From Microdochium bolleyi (taxonomy: Eukaryota; Ascomycota; Sordariomycetes; Xylariales; Microdochiaceae), in contig KQ964321.1 of NCBI GenBank assembly GCA_001566295.1, positions 1 through 18,031 on the forward strand: DNA of 18,031 nt. The letters are read 5' to 3'. Every line of letters begins with the position of its first letter. The first letter of the stretch is position 1. This document shows positions 7,496 to 16,085 of the stretch, one piece after another. The translations under genes and the position numbers were made by a program. The notes under the pieces were generated by a model. That model saw only the letters and a list, made by a program, of their open reading frames with translations. It made no database searches and had not been told where the DNA came from.

Positions 7496-9417
7496 GGCTG
7501 GGACAGGGTCTCGAGGACGCGAACACACCGGTCATCGACGAAACGGAGCGAGTAGTTGTGCGCCGCAGCGGCCGACTCGCAGATGGCCAGGACGGGGGGT
7601 AGGGAGACCTCAGCGGCGGCCATGTAACTGCTGGCCGCCTTCTCGGTACAGAGGATCAGGTCGGGCAGGATGTCGCTCGTGTCTGGGCCGACGATTTCAA
7701 GCTGTAGCCAGTCGCGGCATAGGGCTGTCATGATGTCGAGCTCTGTCGGCGGCGGAATTTCGGTGATAGTAGTGGTCGAGATAGTCGCGCCGAGCGTAGT
7801 GGACTCGGTCTGGAACCCCTGCAGCGAGACCCGGAGGCACCGAAGCGCGCGAACATGGCCCCAGAAGGGCGTCAGGGGCCGTGGGCACGTTGCAGGCGGT
7901 GGCATGGGGATAGCTATGGTCACGGTGGTGCCATGGTGCAGCTGGCTCTCGATGTGCAGAGAGCCGCGCAGGGCCTCGACTATGTCCTTGACGAGGCTTA
8001 GCCCCAGCCCGGTACCCTGCGAGAGCACGTCCTCCTGCGAGAACGGCTGGAAGGCCCGGTTGTGAAGGAAGTCTGGGTCGATGCCGCGGCCCGAGTCGCA
8101 GACGTCGAGCAGCAGGTGGCTCGCCAGAGGTGTGCTGTCGCCGTCATTATCGTCTTTGCCGCCGTGGCCACTGTTCCCCCGCGGCCTGTGGTGGCCCTGG
8201 CGGACGCGCACATGGACAAAGCCACTGGCTGTGTACTTGAGGGCATTGCCGACGATGTTCATGAGCAAGCGGCGCACGGCACCCGCGTCGACCTGGCACA
8301 GCCAGTTGGCATGGGGGTCGCAGTCAAGGAAGACGGAGAGGGCTGCCGGACGGACGTGGTCAAGCGGTGTGTCCGAGGCCCAGGCAATGGCCGAGTCGGA
8401 CGACCAGACGGAGCCGGAGCGTGCCGGGGGCCGCCGCACCTCGGTCGCCCTCTGCAGGTGTAGCCCTGAGAAGACACTCTCGAAAGTCTCCTCGACCAGC
8501 GCGTCCACCTCGACCACGGGGCCGTATGCGGCGAGGGTGGGCGACCGCAGGGCTTCGAGCTGGTCGTGGCCGGTATGTGGTTGTCTGGAGCGGACGAGGG
8601 TGTTGATCTTGGAGTAGTCGAGAAGGTGGTCGATAACGTCGAGCAAGGTGCGGCCACAGTAGTCCATGGTCTGCAGCAAGCCGGCCTGAAAGGTGCTGAG
8701 CTCCGTGTCGTGCAACAGCTCGACGGCGGCGACGATGCCGTGTAGCGGCGAACGCAGCTCGTGACTGAGCGAGCCCAGCAGCACGCTCTTGGCCCGCTCC
8801 GAGGCCGCCGCGTCGGCCCGGTCCACGTCGGCCATGATGGTCGCCGCGAACGCCCGCAAGTAGCTGAGCTCGCCCTCGGCCGTCAGGCAGCGTGCCGAGC
8901 TCGTCGTCCAGAGGAATGAGCCCGCGAACCACTTGTTCGTCCGCAAGTCCCACATGGGCACCAGCAGCACGCTCCGCGCACCGGGGAACATGGACGCCAC
9001 AAGCTCGTAGTCGTGTGTGTGCGCTGAGCACCACCGGCCTCTCCCATCGTGCGGTATGCCGGCAGAAGAATCCGCGTCTGAGGCAGATTCGCCGTCTTCG
9101 CTGGTTCCGAGGGGTGCCCCGTCATCGTCAAGCGTGAAAATTCTTCCAGAAGGGTGTCTTGAGAGCAGCTGTTGGAGCATGCGGTCTGTCACTCCAAAGT
9201 TCGCCGTCGCCACGCAGTCCCTCTGGACGCTCGAGTGTATGCCTGTGGAGAAGCCCAGGACCTGGCATGCCCTAGGCTTGTCATGACCGTCTGCAGTTGT
9301 CCCGGGCGAGAGGGTGTGGTTCGCCACATTGAGGGGGTGCGCGTGCGTGCCATCGTCCTGGCCGCCCGGGACGAGCCCTCCATACGACGAGATAGAGGCT
9401 ACCCAGGCCGCGAACCA

Positions 9418-9633
9418 CTGTAGTAAGAGATCGAATCAGCGACACGGCAATCAAGTAGAATCGTAGTTTAGTACTGTCATTGTATTTGGCCAAGTCAGCA
9501 GGCCGTCGAGCTGCTGGACTTGACCAATCGCCTGGTCAAGGCGTTGTTCCGTCCGTCTCTATTTAGTGTATAAAACTGCGCTTCTTTGACCCGGCGCAGT
9601 GGATTGTTTAACGAAATACAAAGTGCAACTTAC
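9418..9633 (-). other. Intron 1 of the histidine kinase (acceptor ambiguous)
   Basis: The donor GTAAGT at 9633-9628 is perfect, and the preceding exon ends in the conserved RRGER segment. The acceptor CTACAG at 9418 restores the family motif as ERMVRGLGS, but the frame then has to shift near 9390 to reach the kinase ORF. A second acceptor, GGGTAG at 9399, keeps the downstream frame open but drops the motif. The sequence alone cannot decide between a frameshift and a shifted acceptor. Confidence 0.6.
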
Positions 9634-10362
9634 TACGTTCACCACGCCTAAGGGTGGTCACTGGCTCGTGGGATTCGAGGTGGCTGGTAACTGCACGAGA
9701 AAGCTGCCTCATGAAGCGCAGCTGGCCCTCGTCCAAGCCGGCAAGACGCGGTGTTTCGCCAAAGACACAGAGCACGCCAATTCTCACGCCGCTGCCCGTG
9801 ACAAGTGTGACGCCGGCATAGAAGCGGTTGAATGGCGGCTGCAGCATGTAGGGGCGGTCGCGGAACCGGGCGTCGAGCATGAGATCTGGCACGACCGAAA
9901 CCACGAGCTGGCTGTCGTCAACATGTCCGGCGGCGGCAGCATGGGCAGCCGGGCTGGGGTCGTCAGCCAGCAGGACGTGCTCGCAGATGCCACCGCCCCT
10001 GGGGATGGCCGTGCCGCCGAGCTATGCTTGTTCCCACGGCGCCGCGCTCGGGGGGCAGAGGGGCGAGTCCTTGGTGGCCTCGGCAATAACGACCTGGCGC
10101 TTGCGGTCAAAGACGGAGACGAGGCAGCGGCAGACATCGAGCTTGAAGACGGCGAGCTGCGCGAGCGCGGTCAGCACGCGGTCGTGGGCAGACGCAGGCA
10201 GCTCGGACGAAGGCGGCAAGTGAGCGGAAGCCGCGGTCGTATCGAGCCTGGAGGTTTTGCCAAGAGGAGGGGAGGTCAGCAGCGATCGAGAACAACGTGG
10301 CCAGGCCGGAAGACCTCTCGCTCGCGTCGAGCCTCGAGGTTGGGCGAGTCGAACGAAGCCAT

Positions 10363-11846
10363 GCCGCAACAGGAGGGCCCGGAGGAGGCACCAACGGCGT
10401 CCGCAGTGACACCAACATGGGCGATGCGGACGATGGACGAGGGAAATGTGGTTTGCGGAGCACGAAAGCATGGCAATTCGACAGTATGGGGATTCGACTC
10501 GACAGGGTGGGTCAAGACAAGCATGCCATTCGCCGCACAACGGTCCAGATCGTGGCCTGTGATGCGTCCTACCTCGCTGCCGAAGCTTGCCAGGCTGAAA
10601 GCAGAGGGGCCCGGCTTGGCCAACCAATGCAGCACACCTGCAGGCTCAGACGAGGCAGCAAAAGCCGAGACACCGAAACGCAACGACGGTGGCGAAAGCG
10701 GGTGTCCTCGACGCAAGCACCGTCACAGCCCTTGTCGCAGAAGCGACACTGGCCGGAATGTAAGAAGGGACTAAGACTCTGGCCAGGCCAGATTCTGCAG
10801 CTTGCCGGCACTGGCTAGGCGGCCTCACACAATTAGAGCTGCCGGACAACAACCCGCCGCCGCCCGTGCGGCCTCAGCTAGCCGAGGGACACAGGCGAGA
10901 CAGGCTCCAATCGCGCTGGGCGTGCTTCTCGGCTGGTAGACATGTCGAGTGGGAAGTCTTGCGGCGCATGGTCCCATGTAGATAGACTCGAGGAGGAACG
11001 ACGCGAACGAGACCATGATTGGACATTGAGACTATGGAAGCAAGCGAGCCGCTGGCGACAACAAACCATTCCGTGTGGACGTTGGTGGGAATGCGGAATG
11101 GGGAGCACAAGAGCCTCCCGAGATGGGCAGGGCGCCAAGAGGCCGCAGAGATCGGGGTCTCTCGAGCTACTACAGTCTGGACGGGAAAGGTCTCTGTAAG
11201 GGGCCTCGACTGGGCAGATAAGCCTGCACGGGGTCTCGCAGTACGCCACTATGCCATCATGATACCGTTCTGCACAGCTGCCCATCTCGAGGGTCCGGTC
11301 TGTCTGTCAGGCTCTGCCACGCCCTGACAGGCTTCTATCTGTGGACACCCGGCGAATTCCAGGGTCGAGATTGCCCAATGGACGAGCTCGGAGTGCTGCC
11401 GATGACGACAGTCCAATCACGCCCAGCCCGCCCGGGATATCTCCGCGAAGACAGCTCTTCGGGAGAGCCTTCCGCCGCGGCTCCTCTGTCGATTGAAGAC
11501 GGCCCAGCCGTGCGAGACCGCAGCGGGCGGGGCCCAGCTCCCCACGCTGAGAACTCGGGGGCTCGAGCGGCTGGTTGGCTCACCCTGGCTGGCGGCGAGT
11601 TCTGGCGAAGCCGGGAAGGGGACCCCTAGGGACCCCTGCCCTTGCTCTGAGACCCTGAAAGTCGCCTGTATTCCTAATCTCACCTCGACTGCTTCAGCGC
11701 CACTTCGGGCTTGTGCAACGCCCCAGCTGACCGCTGTGGGAGGTCCAACTCGTCAACGTCTCACTTGTCCGTTCCCAGAGGCCAGAGAGTCCCAGACACT
11801 GAACACGACCGGACATCAGCCATCACGAGAGTGTCTGTCGACGTAG
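10363..11846. promoter_or_regulatory. Divergent intergenic region between the kinase and the GATA-finger gene
   Basis: About 1.5 kb separates the two divergent genes, so both promoters should lie here. Long frames on both strands (for example plus to 10774, minus 10276-10716) reflect GC-rich composition and antisense overlap, and none has a family signature. Near 11621-11637 the sequence GGACCCCTAGGGACCCCT carries two CCCCT cores, which match the fungal stress-response element; this is suggestive only. No TATA box could be placed with confidence. Confidence 0.4.
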
Positions 11847-13350
11847 ATGGGTGGCGTGCCGCCGATGCGTCTGCCCGTCGAACCTTTGCGAGTCTGCGAT
11901 GCCAACAGCACACCAGGCCCATCATGTGGCCACGATGCAAGCCTTCCGCACGCAAACTCTTGCGGCCAGTTGGTAAGGTCGACACCCCGTTTCTCCTGCG
12001 GTGACATCGCCCCGAGCTTCAATCTCGTGCCTCCCCCGTGCCGGCCGTGCTCGATCTGGTCGCCGGCTCGCTCGATGTGGACTCTACTGCCGCTTTCCGC
12101 TTCCAAGACCTGCTCGCGGCAGCCGACGTCCCGCGCTTCCAGGAGGTTCTTGCGCTCCTTGGCGGCGGCGGTGTCAGCAACGTCGTGACCACCACCTTCC
12201 GGCTCAACACGACCGACAAGTACGATCTACGAGCCACCGTCAGCGTATCTCCGGACCGCGCTGCTCCTGGGGCGACCTTCCGCTCGGTGATACTCCAGTG
12301 CAAGGTCACCCGGGCGCTGCATGACAAAGGTGAGTCAGTGTCATGTTTGTGTGCATGCCAATGGTGGTAGTATGTTTGCTTGTGTTCTCGTAACATGGCT
12401 CTCGTAACATGGCTCCTTAGCTACCCGCGCCGCGGCATTGCTCACGTATTTGCTTCACCTTTGTTCAAAAGAGAGTCTTTCACGACAAGGTAGGACTACA
12501 GCTGACAGACACTCTTTGGTGAATAGAGGACAAGTGGAAAGCGCCGGTGCCGATCGTCTCGCGGAGCAGCGCACCGGCGTTTCAGGGCCTGGTCGAAAAT
12601 GCTGAGGGTTCTATACACGGAAGCAGGAGCAATAATAGTAGTCACAGCGAAAGCAACACGAGGAACAACGCCAGCCCCAATACCACCACCACCAACCACG
12701 ACTATATCTACGACGCCGACGACGACAACGAAGCCGACGATGGCGATGGCGATGACGATGACATTATGGCCGGCCTCTCTGCCGCGCGGTGCGGCAACCC
12801 GTACCTCGAGGCGCACCGGCTGCAGGCGAAAAATGCCATGCTCCGGGCCGAGGTCGAGAAGCTCGAGGTCGCGGCCCTGCAGCGGCGCCGCATGAAGAGG
12901 ACCCCCGCCAATAACACCAATACCAACACCACCGCCTCCAACAGCAGCGGCCGCAGCGGCTCGGCGATGACCATGATCACGACAACCACGATGGGCAACG
13001 GCATATCGACGACGACGACGACGACGACGACAAAGAAAACGACAAATACCACGACAGGGACGAAAGGGCCCGGTAGGGACGGCGGCGGCGCCAGGACGCT
13101 ATACTACCAGCGCATGCGCGAGGGTTGCGCCAACTGCCACGCCCGGAAGAGCCCCGAGTGGCGCAAGGGCCCCAGCGGGCAGCGAGATCTGTGCAACCGC
13201 TGCGGCCTGCGGTGGGCCAAGAGCAACAAGCTGCGGCAGGAGCTCGCGGTGGCTGCTATTGCTGCCGACAAGGAGGAGCAAGAGCAAGGGCAAGAGGAGG
13301 AGGAGGAGAAGGAGGAGACCGGCGAGACCGAGAATCAGCCGCCATCATAG
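11847..13350 (+). CDS. GATA-type zinc finger protein with PAS-like N-terminal half (WC-1-like finger)
   Basis: The safe exons are 12017-12329 and 12527-13350. They are split by a 197-base intron (GTGAGT donor at 12330, GCTGAC branch site, AATAG acceptor at 12526), which joins LHDK to EDKWKAPVP in frame. The first exon shows a PAS-like block: STAAFRFQDLLAAADVPRFQ, VVTTTFRLNTTDKYDLR and FRSVILQCKV. The second has an acidic Asp run, a helix likely to form a coiled coil (EAHRLQAKNAMLRAEVEKLE), a Thr/Asn-rich low-complexity linker, one GATA finger CANC-X18-CNRC (13126-13198) with SPEWRKGPSG and LRWAK, and a Glu-rich tail. The CANC..SPEWR..RDLCN form resembles White Collar-1 more than WC-2. There is no LOV flavin motif. 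The start is uncertain: a TGA at 12002-12004 blocks the frame, and ATG 11847 would need a 44-base intron (11973-12016) with an unusual GAG acceptor. It is probably a nuclear regulator. Confidence 0.7.
12330..12526 (+). other. Intron of the GATA-finger gene, carrying a 14-bp tandem duplication
   Basis: The intron has a canonical GTGAGT donor, a GCTGAC branch site and a TAG acceptor. Inside it, the 14-base unit CTCGTAACATGGCT is duplicated head-to-tail at 12387-12400 and 12401-12414. At 197 bases it is longer than most fungal introns (about 50-100). Confidence 0.65.
13008..13031 (+). repeat. (GAC)8 microsatellite inside the GATA-protein linker
   Basis: Eight perfect GAC units are read as ACG codons and encode a Thr run in the low-complexity linker between the coiled coil and the GATA finger. 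Length changes of this tract would stay in frame and alter only the linker. Confidence 0.9.
13126..13224 (+). other. GATA zinc finger and basic extension (domain)
   Basis: The finger is C-X2-C-X18-C-X2-C, followed by GLRWAKSNKLRQ. It is the X18 form typical of White Collar-type fungal GATA proteins rather than the X17 form of nitrogen or iron regulators. All four zinc ligands are intact. Confidence 0.88.
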
Positions 13351-14636
13351 GAGCAGCCGCAGCTGCAGCCGCACCATCATCAGCAGCAAGGGCAGAAACG
13401 CAAAGTCGCCGGTCCCTGAACAAAAAAACCCTTTGCCAAGGGCACGAAAGACAAGGAATGAATGGGAACGAGAAGATGGATGGAGCTATGACGAGTATTA
13501 GTGCGGGCGGGGGCGGGCCAGGACAGCGTACGTGCGGACGATACGCCCGTCCTGTGGGTGGAATGATTTCCGGCGCCAGCCACATGGTTCTATGTGGATT
13601 GCATACCTGCCTGCTTCTCCATTACCTGCAAATACCGAGTACCCCTGGGTCACTCGGGAGGAGAGGCTCGTGGCGGTTTGGCGTTTGGGCTGGGCCCATG
13701 GCATTATTCGACGTGGGCGTTATTTGCACTGAACGATTGTTCACAGTGAGCAACATTTGCAGCCGGGGTCATAGTACACGCAGAACAATCTACAGCCGTG
13801 TCAGTATCAGTTGTTCCCAGGATTGTATTGTCTTGGTTGAGTGTCTAGTTATGCCTGACAGCCGAAATGGAGGATCCGCCAGCACCGGCGGAATGTGGTG
13901 AGTGCTTCCGAGCCACGCAGCGCATTAGGCACGCTAGTCATGATGATCAGCGCACTTTCTCCGACCACTGGCGTCCTTGTAGTGGATCGACCTGGAGCCG
14001 TGTTTTGCCACCCTGCCGCCGGTGCGAGTGACGGAGCCGCCGCGTCCCGGCGGGATGAGCCAGGCTCGAGACGACAGGCTACAGTCCTCGACAGCAACAT
14101 GCGGGAAGGGCCCGCTGGGCTCGGCAGGCACTACAGGCCAGGGGGATGGCTAGCGTAGCGACTGAGGGCCTGGGCAACAGGATGGAGATGCTGAAAATCC
14201 CCTCTTGCGTGCATGGGGCTAAGGGATGGACATCCCTGATGGGCCGTCACGTAGTGGCGACGTCAGCGGCGGGGGCTGCCAAGCGCCGCCAGCCAGGCTC
14301 TGGCAGGCCAGCTCGAGGGGACCCGACTCGCCTTGAGGACACCGCGTCCCGCGCCGCGGAGAAAGCCGCTGAATCACAGTTCGCCATGACAGAGTCCCAT
14401 CCCGCCCGTCGGTTGGGCTTCGTTGTACTTTTGTCTTTTGGTTGGGTCGCCTGCCAATTATCGCTGGGCCATAAGGAAGGTGTACGTCTGACCGGGTCGC
14501 CCCAATGCTTCAATGACTGTCCACTGTCATTTGCGATCTACATCCCACACCTCGGCCACGGGAAGAGACAAAGAAATAAACACCCCTAACGCAGACAAAC
14601 CCAGCCCGACCGGAATCACGATAGTACGCACTGCCG
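13351..14636. other. Gene-less stretch between the GATA gene and the second Zn2Cys6 gene
   Basis: About 1.3 kb lies between the TAG at 13348-13350 and the ATG at 14637. The first part should be the 3' flank of the GATA gene and the last part the promoter of the Zn2Cys6 gene. Frames such as plus 13895-14158 and 14146-14589 or minus 13849-14100 carry no recognisable domain. No RNA gene or clear repeat was found. Confidence 0.4.
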
Positions 14637-16085
14637 ATGAGCCTGCCTCGCAAGCTGCCCGCCATCGCGCCCCGGCCCGCGCTCGCACGAGCTCAAGACG
14701 ACGGCCGCGACGACGACACGTCGGACAGCAACAGCACCGTCTTCCGAGACCCTTTCCAACTTTCCCCGAGACGGCGTAAAACCAAAGGCGGCACCTACAC
14801 GCTGTGCCGGAAACACAAGATAAGGGTTCGTCGCCGTTACCCCTCCCATATACCACGTGGCAGGAGGGTGATTCCCTAGGAGAGGAGACGAGGAGAGCCT
14901 CCCGTATCAAAGACGAGACCCTTAGCGCACACTTCAGACCGGCAGCAGCCCTGTCCCCTGTGCAGTCTTCCAGCTCACACGTAATGATGTACCGCAGTGT
15001 GACGGCGTGAAGCCGTGCTGTTCCCCCTGCGTCAAGAGGGCGCGAACATGCATCTACGAGCAGCAGAGGCGCGATGAGGACGCAGTCCGGCAGCTCGAGC
15101 AGTCGGACCGCCTGCTGCACCTGTTCCTCGCGCTGCCACACGACCAGGCCACAGCGCTGCTCTCGTCCCTGCGCGGCGACCTCGCGCCCGCGGCCCAGTC
15201 TGGCCGCCGGCTGCCACCCGCGCGCGCGGTCCTCGCCAAGCCGCTGTTGAGCTTCCTCCTGCGGCCCAATCCGCCGTTGCTGTCAGAAAAATACCGTTCT
15301 TCCCGGGATATCCCACGCTTAGAGACCAGCGGCATGCCGCATGCCCTAATAATGATTCACGACACAGCAGAGTCGAGACGCCGGCAACATCGTTCCGATC
15401 CCCGCCCTCGGCCCAAAGCTCGACGGCAGCCACGCCTGGCTTTGGTCCGCTGCTTGCGTCTCTGGAGCTTGGTAACCCCTGGCTTGCTCGGAGACTCTCA
15501 GCACTGGACATATCGAGGTGGACGACGGTCCAGATCACGAGCTCCACGGCCATCGGGGCCATCGAGCTGTACCTCAGCAACGAGTACCCGATCCTGCCCC
15601 TGTTCGACATGCAGCTGTTTCTCGACAGCCTGCTCGGCTACCAGAGCTATCACTGCTCGGCCCTCCTCGTCAACGCCCTGCTAAGCTGGGCTTGTGTAAG
15701 TACCACCACACACACACATCTCAGAAACTGACTAGGGCACCAGCAACCCGTCTCGGCCTCCATCATCGCCGCCAACGCGCAGGCCCCGGCCCCGGCCCCT
15801 CCCGCGCTCAGCTCCCTCCTGTTCCGCGAGGCAGAGAGCCTGTGGGCGGCCGCCACGGCGCGGGCCACGCACGAGAGGAGCACACTGACGAACGTCGCGG
15901 CGCTGCAGCTCATGAGCATGACGGCGACGACGCGCGGCCACGAGGACGCCTCCGGGCCGGCTGGCGCCATCGACATTGACGTCGCCGAGGCCATCTTTCG
16001 GCGGCTGCTCGACTGGGCATTGGGCCTGCCCCTCGGGCCTGTCCGCGGCGGCAACAGCGGTCATCACATCACCATGCTGCAGTAA
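14637..16085 (+). CDS. Zn(II)2Cys6 transcription factor with mutated first zinc ligand, C-terminally truncated
   Basis: Proposed exons are 14637-14825, 14998-15281, 15371-15695 and 15744-16085 (about 379 residues). Intron 1 (GTTCGT donor, CGCAG acceptor) splits the zinc cluster as in the first Zn2Cys6 gene. Intron 2 (15282-15370, weak GTCAGA donor, CTAAT branch-like site) is the least certain, and a frameshift is the alternative. Intron 3 (15696-15743, GTAAGT, CTGAC, CACCAG) is strong. The cluster reads YTLCRKHKIR, then CDGVKPCCSPCVKRARTC: all later cysteines are present, but the first is Tyr (TAC, 14796-14798). An acidic Asp/Ser segment precedes it, and a helix (AVRQLEQSDRLLHLFL) follows. 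Exon 3 holds the start of the fungal regulatory domain (WTTVQITSS, YPILPLFDMQLFLDSL, SALLVNALLSWAC) and exon 4 continues it (REAESLWAAA, NVAALQLMSM). It ends at MLQ-stop, about half the usual length. DNA binding is probably lost, since the first Cys ligates zinc. Confidence 0.72.

Larger units (their letters stand above)
6961..10362 (-). pseudogene. Sensor histidine kinase (GAF - HisKA - HATPase_c), receiver domain lost, disrupted 5' part
   Basis: This is a fungal hybrid-type histidine kinase, which autophosphorylates on His and normally relays to its own receiver (REC). Proposed ATG is 10362 (MASFDSPNLEARREREVFR). A split GAF region follows: LTALAQLAVFKLDV, TAIPRGGGICEHVL, FRDRPYML, RFYAGVTL. 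Intron 1 is 9633-9418 (GTAAGT; phase gives MVRGLGS) or 9633-9399 (keeps frame). Then 611 open codons: SHELRSPLHG with the phospho-accepting His at 8761-8763, N-box MNIVGNALKYT, G1 DSGRG, G2 QGTGLGLS. Intron 2 is 7495-7316 (GTAAGC, GCTAAC, TAG), joining SQP to IGPRKLASALVQAIGKFSRA. Lesions: a frameshift after REREVFR (about 10300-10306), TAG at 10022-10024 where the family has Trp in 'W-L-G', and possibly a frameshift near 9390. The last 40 codons (7085-6961) are antisense to the PAC1 fragment, so the REC domain is missing. The intact core means decay is recent, or that a shortened form starts internally. Confidence 0.82.

Noticed and set aside
9599..10774. A 391-codon plus-strand open frame, the longest plus-strand one in the window
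   Set aside because: It is antisense to the kinase GAF exons, which have clear family motifs on the minus strand; the plus-strand protein has no domain signature and biased composition.
13008..13031. (GAC)8 as a feature of a mobile element or CRISPR
   Set aside because: It is a simple in-frame trinucleotide repeat coding for Thr in a low-complexity linker; no spaced repeats are present.
14527..15141. A 204-codon minus-strand frame over the second Zn2Cys6 gene
   Set aside because: The plus strand carries the zinc cluster and matching splice sites; the minus frame is a GC-rich shadow.
982..16085. A secondary-metabolite gene cluster (SnoaL-like enzyme plus two Zn2Cys6 regulators)
   Set aside because: There is no backbone synthase, oxidoreductase or transporter, and the regulators and enzyme appear truncated or broken.
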